Shown here: positions 14,577 through 23,462 of the stretch, piece after piece
How the letters are laid out: every line of letters starts with the position of its first letter
Position numbering within the stretch: the first letter of the stretch is position 1
Source of the DNA: Bacteroidetes bacterium ADurb.Bin139
GTDB taxonomy: Bacteria; Bacteroidota; Bacteroidia; Bacteroidales; UBA932
NCBI GenBank assembly: GCA_002070565.1
Contig: MWDM01000006.1
Location: 1-56,228 of the forward strand
Direction of reading: 5' to 3'
Length of the DNA stretch: 56,228 bases
Program-made: the position numbers and the translations under genes
The notes under the pieces: generated by a model
Told to the model about the DNA's origin: nothing
Database searches by the model: none
The model's input: the letters and a program-made list of their open reading frames with translations, nothing else

Positions 14577-14972
14577 TTATTCGAATTTCTGGGCTATCAT
14601 CAGGCAGATTCTTTGCATCTCCTGCTCCGGGATCCTGCATACCGGCCTGCTCAGGTTCATGTCACCCTCAGAGTCCATGGGGATCAGATGAATATGAGCA
14701 TGAGGCACTTCCAGCCCTAAAACCCCTACCCCCACACGCTTGCACGGTATGGCAGATTCTATGGCCCTTGCCACCCGTTGGGCAAAGCGGAACAGATCCC
14801 CCAGAAGGGCGGGATCCAGATCAAAAATATAGTCTGTTTCCTGTTTAGGGACCACCAGCGTGTGTCCCGGTTTGCGGGGATTTATATCAAGAAAGGCATA
14901 AAAACGGTCGTCCTCCGCTACCTTGTAAGAAGGAATTTCACCTGATACTATGCGTGAAAAAATTGTAGCCAT
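14577..14972 (-). CDS. HIT-family nucleotide hydrolase
   Basis: A 131-residue protein with the complete histidine-triad motif 'HAHIHLIP' near residue 95 and the upstream 'FLDINPRKPGHTLVVPK' signature of the Hint branch. Such proteins hydrolyse nucleoside phosphoramidates or related nucleotides. I start at the ATG at 14972 (MATIFSRIVSG), one base after the greA stop; an upstream in-frame ATG would lie inside greA. The operon reads greA-HIT-thioredoxin-fold protein. Confidence 0.92.
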   Translation of the reverse strand: MATIFSRIVSGEIPSYKVAEDDRFYAFLDINPRKPGHTLVVPKQETDYIFDLDPALLGDLFRFAQRVARAIESAIPCKRVGVGVLGLEVPHAHIHLIPMDSEGDMNLSRPVCRIPEQEMQRICLMIAQKFE

Positions 14973-14973
14973 A

Positions 14974-15447
14974 TTAAAAGGATATATCCAGAATTTCAAA
15001 TTCAATGATACCGGACGGAGTCACGACCTGAGCAATCTCTCCTTTTTTCTTTCCCAGCAAACCCTTGCCTATGGGAGACGAAACGGCAAGCTTCTTTTCT
15101 TCCAGGTTAGCTTCACTCTCCCCCACCAGGAGGATTTCCATGACCGAACCATTGCTCATATTCCGAATCTTTACCTTATTCATAATCTGTACTATGTTGG
15201 TATTGAGACGGGATTCATCCACCACCCTGGCATTGGCAATGGTGGCTTGCAGTTTTTCAATACGCAGTTCCAACAGAGCCTGGGCTTCTTTGGCTGCATC
15301 GTACTCTGCATTTTCGCTCAAATCTCCCTTGTCACGGGCTTCAGCAATGGCACGAGCCGCTGCTTCCCGTTCAACAGAAGAAAGCCTGTTCAATTCTTCC
15401 TTAAGTTTCTCCAGGCCTTCGGCTGTGACATAATGTATCTTGGTCAT
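14974..15447 (-). CDS. greA: Transcription elongation factor GreA
   Basis: A 157-residue protein with the N-terminal coiled-coil (about 1-75, including the acidic tip 'DKGDLSENAEYDAAKE') that enters the RNA polymerase secondary channel and stimulates transcript cleavage, and the C-terminal FKBP-like domain ('SPIGKGLLGKKKGE'). Full length for the family. It has its own promoter and a hairpin at the very start of its predicted leader. Confidence 0.97.
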   Translation of the reverse strand: MTKIHYVTAEGLEKLKEELNRLSSVEREAAARAIAEARDKGDLSENAEYDAAKEAQALLELRIEKLQATIANARVVDESRLNTNIVQIMNKVKIRNMSNGSVMEILLVGESEANLEEKKLAVSSPIGKGLLGKKKGEIAQVVTPSGIIEFEILDISF

Positions 15448-15465
15448 AATTTAGTTTTTTTCAAT

Positions 15466-15506
15466 AAAAAGAAGAAAAAGAATCCTGCGGTAGCAGGACT
15501 CTTCTT
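15466..15506 (-). terminator. Hairpin with T-rich tail in the greA leader
   Basis: On the minus strand AAGAGTCCTGC-TACC-GCAGGATTCTT forms an 11-bp stem with one mismatch, followed by TTTTTCTTCTTTTT. It would end the ribF operon, whose last stop is at 15534. However, the greA promoter (15511-15542) lies upstream of it, so greA transcripts must also cross it. It is either a leaky terminator shared by both units or a leader attenuator. Confidence 0.7.
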
Positions 15507-15510
15507 AGTA

Positions 15511-15542
15511 CAAATGTAATACTTCTTTATGAATCAAACAAA
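15511..15542 (-). promoter_or_regulatory. greA promoter (TTTG, 20 nt, TACATTTG)
   Basis: Minus-strand TTTG at 15542-15539, a 20-nt spacer and TACATTTG at 15518-15511 match the consensus. Transcription should begin around 15504-15507, directly at the foot of the hairpin. The -33 element overlaps the last codons of the preceding gene. Confidence 0.7.
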
Positions 15543-15893
15543 TTCGTCAAATTTTGGTTTCAGAATTTCTGAAAAAAGAACGGCCTGTTTTGGATTGAAC
15601 CCATATTTGCGCGTGCTGGTGGGGGCTGTTTTGCTCTCACGCTTGCCGGGGAGTGTGGATGGGTTCATTACAGGTTCTGTGGTTCTGATGGCCTCTTCCG
15701 GAAGGTCTTCCTGCAGGATGCAAGGCCTGGAAAGCTGAAATTGAGGTCTTTCTTCTGGCAGGGTGATCATATCCTCATCCGGATAAGGGGGCATCCGGGA
15801 CTCCAGCTTCCTTTTCTTTGCACGGGCATTAACGATCCCGAACACAATGGCCAGGATACTTAACAGCAGCGTGATGATTGTATCTGATTTCAT
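15534..15893 (-). CDS. Small membrane-anchored protein of unknown function
   Basis: A 119-residue protein not recognised. Residues 5-24 form one hydrophobic helix ('IITLLLSILAIVFGIV'), followed by a basic stretch (ARAKKRK) and a proline- and glutamate-rich, probably disordered tail. The positive-inside rule places the tail in the cytoplasm. The start overlaps the ribF stop by 4 bp (ATGA-type), so it is the last gene of the long glycogen-ribF unit. Confidence 0.7.
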   Translation of the reverse strand: MKSDTIITLLLSILAIVFGIVNARAKKRKLESRMPPYPDEDMITLPEERPQFQLSRPCILQEDLPEEAIRTTEPVMNPSTLPGKRESKTAPTSTRKYGFNPKQAVLFSEILKPKFDEFV

Positions 15894-16768
15894 AATAAAG
15901 CTTGTTTGTCCTTGTGCAACTGTTCTTTAAGCGAATCCAGGGAAGGAAAGGCTATCTCCTGCCTGTGGTATTTCAATATCCTTACCCGGATTTCCAGACC
16001 GTAAATATTGTCATCAAAATCAAAGATATGCGTTTCTATCGTATGCTCCAAATGATTGGCTACCGTAGGACGAAAACCTATGTTCATCATACCTTTGTAC
16101 CATATCCCGTTCACTTCTGCCTCTACCTTGTACACACCGTTTGCAGGAAGCTGCTTAAGGGGTTCGTACAATTGCATATTAGCTGTAGGATAACCCAGTG
16201 TGCGGCCTATCCGGTTTCCCGATATGACTACCCCATGCAGGCAGTACGAATAACCCAGCCAGCGGTTGGCGGTTTCTACAGATCCTGCAGACAAGGCAGC
16301 GCGAATTTTGGTGGAACTGATATGCTCCCCGGTGTCTGACTGGTATTCCGGAACACGTATGATCTGAAGACCGGCCTTCTCTGCTTCCCGGTCCATTTGC
16401 TGCGGGTCATTGACCCCGTTGGACCCCAGCCTGTGGTTGTAACCAGCCACAAGCACACCGACCTTGAATTTTTCACAGAGGTAATCCCTGAAAAAAACAC
16501 AGGAAGGGATGGTGGAAAACTCCTTTGTGAACGATATGATGTGGATCTGATCCACTCCCAGGGCATGGATCATCTCCTTTTTTTCATTCAGCGATGTAAG
16601 TAGGCGGAATTTCTGTGCATCCTGCTGCAGAACTGCCCTGGGATGAGGCCAGAAGGTCAGGACAAGGCTCTCTTTTCCCATCTTCCGGGCTGTGTCCACC
16701 AGGGATGTCAGGACGGCGCGGTGTCCAAGATGCACACCATCAAAAAAGCCGGTAGCTGCTACAACCAT
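15890..16768 (-). CDS. ribF: Bifunctional riboflavin kinase/FAD synthetase
   Basis: A 292-residue enzyme that phosphorylates riboflavin to FMN and adenylates it to FAD. The N-terminal nucleotidyltransferase has 'GFFDGVHLGH' near residue 8 and 'ISSTKIR' near 150; the C-terminal kinase has 'GRTLGYPTANM' near 187. Most homologues carry 10-15 more N-terminal residues; here the first ATG is close to the motif and overlaps the preceding gene by 10 bp. A non-ATG start further upstream cannot be excluded. Confidence 0.95.
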   Translation of the reverse strand: MVVAATGFFDGVHLGHRAVLTSLVDTARKMGKESLVLTFWPHPRAVLQQDAQKFRLLTSLNEKKEMIHALGVDQIHIISFTKEFSTIPSCVFFRDYLCEKFKVGVLVAGYNHRLGSNGVNDPQQMDREAEKAGLQIIRVPEYQSDTGEHISSTKIRAALSAGSVETANRWLGYSYCLHGVVISGNRIGRTLGYPTANMQLYEPLKQLPANGVYKVEAEVNGIWYKGMMNIGFRPTVANHLEHTIETHIFDFDDNIYGLEIRVRILKYHRQEIAFPSLDSLKEQLHKDKQALL

Positions 16769-19700
16769 TTTACCAGTGCAAAATCCTGCCTGTGCGGCAT
16801 TTTTGAATTATAAGCATATATGCGCGAGGCGATATTATAAGAGCCGGCTGTTTGCGGAACCAGCTTGCAAACGTAGGACGCCTCTCCGTTGGAACCTTCT
16901 TCCAGTCTGTAAGGAACAATTTCATCAATAACAATATTCCCTTCTTTATCCTGTGCGGTGATGACCATTTCCACCCTGATGTCACTGGTTGTAAGTGCGC
17001 CAAGGTACAACCTGACCCTGGATTCATATTCGCCTCCCAAGACAAGAATATCCTTGCTGTCATTGGGATGTGAATAGGAAATCACTTCCAGGGAATTCCA
17101 CTCCCTTTCCATTCTTCTCTTCCAGTAAGCCATTTCCCGGGCCTGGGAGAAATTGCCGTCCACCATGTCTGTATGACGTTTCTGGAGGGGCTTGTAGAAT
17201 TTGTCCTCATAATCCTGCATCATGCGGTTGGTCGTGAAATTACCGGCTATGTATGCTACCGTATTTTTTATATGCTGTACCCACTCAACAGGAATCCCCT
17301 CATGATTTCTCTTATAGAACATGGGGACAATTTCGCGTTCCAGCATATTGTATATGGTAGCGGCATCCAGTTCATCCTGGTAATCCTGATTCTCGTAGGT
17401 TCTTTCTTCGGACAAAGCCCATCCGGCACCCTTGCGGTAACCTTCCACCCACCATCCATCCAGAACACTAAAATGCATGACCCCGTTCATAACCGCCTTT
17501 ACCCCGCTGGTTCCCGATGCCTCTAAAGGACGTGTTGGCGTGTTCATCCAGACATCGACTCCCTGGATCAGACGCTTGGCAAGCTCCATGTTGTAATTTG
17601 GCAGGAACAGGATTTTGCCCAAAAAACGGGGCATGCGCGATATTTCAATAATGCGCCTTATCAGGTCCTGCCCCGCTTTGTCGTGGGGATGTGCTTTTCC
17701 TGAAAACAGAAATTGAACGGGACACCGGGCATCGTTGACAAGGGCATCCAGCCGGTCCAGGTTGGTAAAAAGCAGGTGAGCCCTCTTGTAGGTGGCAAAG
17801 CGCCGTGCAAAACCAATGGTCAGAATGTCCTTGTTCAGGGCAGCCCTTATGGCCACCACTTCCCTTGGTGAATAAAATTCGGGCGCATTCTGTGTTTGGG
17901 TCAGGGCCAGTACCAGCCTTTCTATCAGTTTTTTCCGTAATGCATTGCGGACGCTCCAGATTTCAGCGTCCTGTACGTTGAGGAAACTCAGGAAACAATC
18001 CTTATTGTAATGATGCGTCCCAAAATCCTGCCCGAATACGCGTGTATGGACCTCTTTCCATTCCGGAGCTGTCCAGGTTTGGTAATGCACTCCGTTGGTG
18101 ACATAATCCACATGCGATTCCTGGGGTAAATAGGCAGACCACAGAGGATTGAGTATCTCCCGGCTAACCTGTCCGTGTAATTTGCTGACCCCGTTAATTT
18201 CCTGTGACAGGTTGGCTGCCAGAAAACTCATGGAAAATTTTTCATTGGGATTGCACACATCGCTCTTGCCCAAAGCCATGAGCGTTTCCCAGGATGTTTT
18301 GAGCCTGGCCGGGTAATGAGAAAAATAAGGCCGGAGCATTTCTTCGGTGAAAGCGTCGTGGCCTGCAGGCACCGGAGTGTGGGTAGTGAAAAGAGACGAG
18401 CAGCGAACCACCTCCCTTGCTTCTTCAAAGGAAAGGTTGTCGTTGACAACATATTCCCTGAGCCTCTCCATTCCCGTAAAGGCAGCATGGCCCTCGTTGC
18501 AGTGGTAAACATCAGCATCTATTCCAAGGGCCCGCAGGGCCCTTATGCCCCCTACGCCCAGCAACAGCTCCTGCTTAAGTCTGTTTTCCCAGTCACCCCC
18601 GTACAACTGGTGGGTGATGCTGCGGTCCTCGGCAAGGTTGTCCTCAAAATCGGTATCCAGAAGGTACAGCGGAGTCCTTCCAACATCCACCCTCCAGATG
18701 CGCGCATAGATGTTGCGTCCCGGAAAGGCAATACTGATCATGATCCAGTTGTCATGGCTATCCCGTACGGGAACAGCAGGGATTTTTTGAAAATCAATAA
18801 TTTCACGCTCACTCACCTGATCTCCCTGTGCCGAAAGGACCTGGCGGAAATACCCGTAACGGTACAAAAGACCAACTCCCGTTAAGTGAACTCCCTTGTC
18901 GGATGACTCTTTCAGATAGTCTCCGGCCAGGATTCCAAGGCCTCCGGAATAGATTTTCAGGGTCCAGTCCAGTCCGTATTCCATACTAAAGTAGGCAACC
19001 CTGGGACCGGTCAGATTTTCGCGTGATTTCATGTAGTGGTTAAACGATGCCTCTACTTTGTCCAGTTGTTCCAAAAATGCCTTGTTCTTCTCCAGAACTA
19101 TGTATTTTTTGTAAGGTATTTTATCAAGCAGGACAATCGGATTCTTTTCTACTTCTCTCCACAGATTGGGATCTATGCCTGAAAACACTTTCCTTGCTTG
19201 CTGATTCCACGACCACCAGAGGTTTCTGGATAATACTTCCAGGAAGTTAAGACGTTGCGGTAACTGTTTCTGAATGGTTACAGGGGACCAGGATGGCACC
19301 GACCTTAACTGAACTGTGCGGCAGGCAATGTTATCTTCCTTTATCACTTGAAATTTTCCCAGGTTCCCGACCAGTTTATCCAGGGCAATAGCGTAGGCTT
19401 TCTTATAGTACTTCAATTGGTTTTCCCATAGGGCAATGGTTGATACCTGGCGGGCATTCTCCTTCATTTTCATGTACTCTTCTTCCGGAAGCATGCTCAT
19501 GTGGCGGATTACCCCGGCCACATCGTTCACCACAGAGCTGTGGTTATTGTCGTTGCGGTATACGATCTCTATCCCGGGATGAGGTCCCTGGTAGTTTTTA
19601 TTGACCCAGTGGCCAAATCCGGTCAGGGAAGTGGTCACAGTGGGCACATGAAAAGCAAGGCTTTCCAGCGGGGTATAACCCCAGGGCTCGTAGTAAGAAG

Positions 19701-20976
19701 GAAACACGGTAAGATCCAGGCCAATGAGCAGTTCATAATATGTTTTATTGATCAGCTGGTCATCTCCGTTCAGATAACATGGAATGAAAAAAACATGCAC
19801 ATTGTTCTCCTCCTGGTTGGTCAGCCCTTGTTCGTGCATTACATTCAGGACCGGATCGTATTCCGGGTCGTTCAGGTAATGAGAGGTATAAGGACTGTCA
19901 TATTCTTTTCTGGGACCGTTATGGTTGGCCGGCACCATGATAAAGGCCAGAATCTGACGGTCTTCGGATCCTCTTTCCCTGTTTAGCAAAGCCAGTGATT
20001 CCAGGAAAATATCAATTCCCTTGTTCTTGAATTCATAACGGCCACTGATCCCCACCAGGAAAGCATTGTCATCTACATTGCGGTGCAACATCAGAGAGGC
20101 CGTACGCAGCAGGGTTTGCCTGCCTTCTTTCCTCTTGCTTTCAAAAGCATCGTCAGCGGGAGTAATGCTGTTTTCAAACCCGTTGGGTGTGACTATGTCA
20201 ACTTTTTTTTCCAGAAAATGGCTGCATTCCCGGGCCGTTATATCGCTTACTGTTGTAAAGGCATCGGCATAGTTGGCGGCGGTCTTTTCCAGGGAATGTT
20301 TTGCCACAACATTTAATTCACGTGCCTTTTCAACCGGATTGTACGTTTCCAGGTTGTCATACAGAGGCATCATGTTCCCTGCCAGGGAACGACCCAGTAC
20401 GGTGGCATGGGTGGTGAAGGTGGTGGCAACGGGAATCTTGACCGATTTCAGGTACAAAAGCCCTGTGCCGGTCATCCATTCATGGAATTGTGCTACACTT
20501 TTATGATGAGGCGCCAGATTAAAGCGAACAAAACTTTCAACAACAATTCCCGAAGCGTATCCGAACAGTGCCGGTTCTATATAATCCCACTGGCCGCTTA
20601 TGGAGTCTACTTTGAATTCTTTCCAGAATTGGGTGAATATTTCGTCTTTTCTTGATATATACGTAGAAAAATCCACCAGTATAGCTATGGGATTCCCCGG
20701 CACATTCCAGCGTCCCACCCTGATCCTCAACCCTTCCTGCACGGCTTTCTCCCTCCAGGAACGAAGCAGGCGGGGATCTTCCAGGAATTCGGGATTTTGA
20801 TCGGTATCCCTCCACACATCAGGTCCGATAAGAATATGTCTGTTCTCCATATCGTGAGACATATGGAGCGCTTTGGTGGCAATAACGGTATGTATCCCTC
20901 CTACTTTGTTGCATACCTCCCAGCTCACTTCAAACAAATAATCGGGACTCAGGTTCTGTTCACTCTTCATAATCAT
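16759..20976 (-). CDS. Fused GT3 glycogen synthase - GT35 alpha-glucan phosphorylase
   Basis: A 1405-residue fusion. Residues 1 to about 560 match eukaryote-type (GT3) glycogen synthase: 'SWEVCNKVGGIHTVIATKA', 'FHEWMTGTGLLYL', 'TTHATVLGRSLAG', 'GRYEFKNKGIDIFLE', and 'EPWGYTPLESLAFHVPT' carrying the catalytic Glu pair. From about 570 on it is an alpha-glucan phosphorylase: 'VAYFSMEYGLD', 'CNEGHAAF', and 'EASGTSGVKAVMNG' near 1150-1165 with the presumed pyridoxal-phosphate lysine. One chain thus contains both an elongating and a phosphorolytic activity. It begins at an ATGA overlap with the GH57 gene. Confidence 0.9.
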   Translation of the reverse strand: MIMKSEQNLSPDYLFEVSWEVCNKVGGIHTVIATKALHMSHDMENRHILIGPDVWRDTDQNPEFLEDPRLLRSWREKAVQEGLRIRVGRWNVPGNPIAILVDFSTYISRKDEIFTQFWKEFKVDSISGQWDYIEPALFGYASGIVVESFVRFNLAPHHKSVAQFHEWMTGTGLLYLKSVKIPVATTFTTHATVLGRSLAGNMMPLYDNLETYNPVEKARELNVVAKHSLEKTAANYADAFTTVSDITARECSHFLEKKVDIVTPNGFENSITPADDAFESKRKEGRQTLLRTASLMLHRNVDDNAFLVGISGRYEFKNKGIDIFLESLALLNRERGSEDRQILAFIMVPANHNGPRKEYDSPYTSHYLNDPEYDPVLNVMHEQGLTNQEENNVHVFFIPCYLNGDDQLINKTYYELLIGLDLTVFPSYYEPWGYTPLESLAFHVPTVTTSLTGFGHWVNKNYQGPHPGIEIVYRNDNNHSSVVNDVAGVIRHMSMLPEEEYMKMKENARQVSTIALWENQLKYYKKAYAIALDKLVGNLGKFQVIKEDNIACRTVQLRSVPSWSPVTIQKQLPQRLNFLEVLSRNLWWSWNQQARKVFSGIDPNLWREVEKNPIVLLDKIPYKKYIVLEKNKAFLEQLDKVEASFNHYMKSRENLTGPRVAYFSMEYGLDWTLKIYSGGLGILAGDYLKESSDKGVHLTGVGLLYRYGYFRQVLSAQGDQVSEREIIDFQKIPAVPVRDSHDNWIMISIAFPGRNIYARIWRVDVGRTPLYLLDTDFEDNLAEDRSITHQLYGGDWENRLKQELLLGVGGIRALRALGIDADVYHCNEGHAAFTGMERLREYVVNDNLSFEEAREVVRCSSLFTTHTPVPAGHDAFTEEMLRPYFSHYPARLKTSWETLMALGKSDVCNPNEKFSMSFLAANLSQEINGVSKLHGQVSREILNPLWSAYLPQESHVDYVTNGVHYQTWTAPEWKEVHTRVFGQDFGTHHYNKDCFLSFLNVQDAEIWSVRNALRKKLIERLVLALTQTQNAPEFYSPREVVAIRAALNKDILTIGFARRFATYKRAHLLFTNLDRLDALVNDARCPVQFLFSGKAHPHDKAGQDLIRRIIEISRMPRFLGKILFLPNYNMELAKRLIQGVDVWMNTPTRPLEASGTSGVKAVMNGVMHFSVLDGWWVEGYRKGAGWALSEERTYENQDYQDELDAATIYNMLEREIVPMFYKRNHEGIPVEWVQHIKNTVAYIAGNFTTNRMMQDYEDKFYKPLQKRHTDMVDGNFSQAREMAYWKRRMEREWNSLEVISYSHPNDSKDILVLGGEYESRVRLYLGALTTSDIRVEMVITAQDKEGNIVIDEIVPYRLEEGSNGEASYVCKLVPQTAGSYNIASRIYAYNSKMPHRQDFALVKWL

Positions 20977-22160
20977 TGTTTAGGTGTACGAAGCGTAATG
21001 TCGCTCAGTACGTTCATATAATTGATAAAAGCCTCGTACGGGGTGTCGTACGGATTGAAATATTTATGTACGTCCCCGTCAGAGAAAAATTTTGTGCACA
21101 TATAGTAAAAATGATCGCTGGCCTGCAGCCGGCGGAAATCGCGTTGCAGATCAGGATCGTTGCTTTTCCTTACCTGGTCTTCAATTTTGTAAAGGTTCTG
21201 AAATGCTTCCGTTTGGAGTTCATTGCCCAGCCAGGCACTGATATCGCGTTCTTCATCTGCCCATGATATGGCATAGGGAACGTTTAGAGGAGCTATGGGC
21301 TGGTGTTTTGCTGCCGCCTGTGAAGGGGTCAGGATCTCCAGGTTGGTATGGTTAAGGATCATTCCGGGCATTGCTTTGAGAAAGTCAAAGATGCCGGACG
21401 AGGCCGGCTGGTGTTCCCCAAAACTTTCGTAATCCATAAAGATATTGACCATATCGTCTTTTTCAAGCGCCCCGGCAATCCAACCGGCATACTTCTCTGC
21501 CGTCAGGGGCCAGTCGGCCCATTTTTTGTCTGAAAAACGGAAAGCAATGTCATCGCTGAGCCTGAAATTCCTGAGCAATAATTTCAATTTGGGATTCAGG
21601 GCGTTCACGTACAGATAATCGGGACTTTTCCATCCCATGATGTGACGGGCACCTTCGGTGAGCATGGTAGTAAAACCCATATTGGCAACCATTTCCCCGA
21701 TGGTATCCGAATAGATAAGCTCTGTGTTCCTGAATGTCTTTGGTTTTTGACCAAAGTTCTTTTCCACAGCCTTAACGTGCACCTTTATCTGATCTTTGAA
21801 TTTCCTTGGGGATATAAGCGAGGCCAGGGAATGGGAGTAGGTCTCGGCAAGGAATTCCACATGTCCGGTCTGTGCCAGCTCCTGGAAAGACTCCAGGGCC
21901 CGGGGTGCAAACTGCTCCATTTGTTCCAGGGCGATACCGCTTATGGAATAGGCTACCTTGAAGGCTCCGTTGAATTCTTTGATCAGATCCAGTATGATCC
22001 TGTTGGCAGGAATGTAACACCTGGAGGCAACCCGGGTCATAATGGTCTTGTTGGCAAATTCGTCAAAGTAATCGTGGTTTTTGCCTATGTCAAAAAAACG
22101 ATACTGACGTAATCTGTAAGGCTGATGGACCTGAAAGTACAAACAGAGTGTCTTTTTCAT
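20973..22160 (-). CDS. GH57 family alpha-amylase/glucanotransferase
   Basis: A 395-residue GH57 enzyme acting on alpha-glucans. It has the N-terminal 'LYFQVHQPYRLR' (His-Gln-Pro motif), the nucleophile region 'TFRNTELIYSD' (Glu near 148) and 'IFMDYESFGEHQ' (Asp near 240 followed by Gly-Glu-His). It lies in the storage-glucan operon 12 bp after the GT4 gene and is translationally coupled to the synthase-phosphorylase fusion. Whether it hydrolyses, transfers or branches cannot be told from sequence alone. Confidence 0.92.
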   Translation of the reverse strand: MKKTLCLYFQVHQPYRLRQYRFFDIGKNHDYFDEFANKTIMTRVASRCYIPANRIILDLIKEFNGAFKVAYSISGIALEQMEQFAPRALESFQELAQTGHVEFLAETYSHSLASLISPRKFKDQIKVHVKAVEKNFGQKPKTFRNTELIYSDTIGEMVANMGFTTMLTEGARHIMGWKSPDYLYVNALNPKLKLLLRNFRLSDDIAFRFSDKKWADWPLTAEKYAGWIAGALEKDDMVNIFMDYESFGEHQPASSGIFDFLKAMPGMILNHTNLEILTPSQAAAKHQPIAPLNVPYAISWADEERDISAWLGNELQTEAFQNLYKIEDQVRKSNDPDLQRDFRRLQASDHFYYMCTKFFSDGDVHKYFNPYDTPYEAFINYMNVLSDITLRTPKQ

Positions 22161-22172
22161 ATGTTTGGTTTT

Positions 22173-23462
22173 TTATGATTTTTCTTCTTTGAGCGATTCA
22201 TAGATCTGTTTTACCTTCATCGCGGCATTGTCCCATTTCAGGGCGTTGACCTCTTCCAGGCCGCACCGAACGGTCATTGCCGATAAGGCAGGATAGGTGA
22301 GCAGGCCGTAAATGGCATCTGCCAGGGCGTTAACATCCCAAAAATCTACCTTTATGGCGTGATCCAACACTTCTGCAACTCCAGACTGCTTTGAAATGAT
22401 GGTGGGGACATTGGCCTTCATGGCTTCCAGCGGGGATATGCCAAAAGGTTCAGATACCGAAGGCATGACGTAGACGTCTGAATAGGCAAACATATTCTTG
22501 ACGTCTTCTCCGCGTAAAAAGCCGGTGAAATGAAAATGAGAAGAGATTCCCAGTTTTGCCACCCGGCGTACAGACCGGTTGAACAAGTCGCCGCTGCCTG
22601 CCATGACAAACCGGACATCCTTTATTTTCTGCAAAACTTTGTAAGCTGCTTCTATGAAATATTCCGGACCTTTCTGGAAGGTGATCCTGCCCAGAAACGT
22701 TACAATTTTCTCTGGAACACCCTTGGTGATTTCACGGTTTTCTACGGTACTGAAATCCACCGCATTGTGTACTGTAAAAACTTTTGACGGATCAATATGG
22801 TAATTGTTTATGACGATATTGCGGGTGAGGTTGCTTACAGCTATCACCCTGTCTGCGGCTTCCATGCCCCGTTTCTCCAGGTCGTAAACCTGCTTGTTGA
22901 TGTTTTCTCCGGAACGGTCAAATTCAGTGGCATGCACGTGTACCACAAGCGGTTTGCCCGATACGCGCTTGGCAGCGATGCCTGCCATATACGTTAGCCA
23001 GTCATGGGCATGGATGACATCAAACTGGTTCTGACGGGCTATGGCAGAAGCCACAAGAGAGTACCGCATCACTTCCTCCATGAGGTTGCTGCCGTATTTG
23101 CCGGAAAATTTGAATTTTTGTCCGAATGATATCCTGAACTCGTTCCATTCCTTCTCCCTTTCCAGGTCAACCTGCTCGGTAAATTCATCGGGTCCCAGGT
23201 AGGGGATCAGGTTTGATGTCACTTTCAGGAACTGTACCTTTTCAATCAGCTCCCGGGCTTCTTCCCGGTTCTGGAAAGCCGCCACATCGCTGGCATTGAT
23301 GATGCGGACCGCACTCTGGTCCTCATCCCCCGAGGCAGAAGGCATCACAAACAGTACCTTGACCTGGTGTTTTGCCAGGCCCCTGGTCAAACCGTCACAA
23401 GCCGTACCCAGTCCTCCGGATATATGGGGGGGAAATTCCCATCCGAACATTAATACTTTCAT
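22173..23462 (-). CDS. GT4/GT5-like glycosyltransferase (glycogen synthase-related)
   Basis: A 429-residue GT-B fold transferase. The N terminus 'MFGWEFPPHISGGLGTACDGL' resembles the starch/glycogen-synthase branch with the Gly-Gly-Leu-Gly loop, and the C-terminal domain carries 'GRITFQKGPEYF' and the E-x7-E pair 'EPFGISPLEAMKANVPTI'. It probably transfers glucose to a growing alpha-glucan, given its neighbours. The start overlaps the debranching-enzyme stop by 4 bp. Confidence 0.88.
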   Translation of the reverse strand: MKVLMFGWEFPPHISGGLGTACDGLTRGLAKHQVKVLFVMPSASGDEDQSAVRIINASDVAAFQNREEARELIEKVQFLKVTSNLIPYLGPDEFTEQVDLEREKEWNEFRISFGQKFKFSGKYGSNLMEEVMRYSLVASAIARQNQFDVIHAHDWLTYMAGIAAKRVSGKPLVVHVHATEFDRSGENINKQVYDLEKRGMEAADRVIAVSNLTRNIVINNYHIDPSKVFTVHNAVDFSTVENREITKGVPEKIVTFLGRITFQKGPEYFIEAAYKVLQKIKDVRFVMAGSGDLFNRSVRRVAKLGISSHFHFTGFLRGEDVKNMFAYSDVYVMPSVSEPFGISPLEAMKANVPTIISKQSGVAEVLDHAIKVDFWDVNALADAIYGLLTYPALSAMTVRCGLEEVNALKWDNAAMKVKQIYESLKEEKS

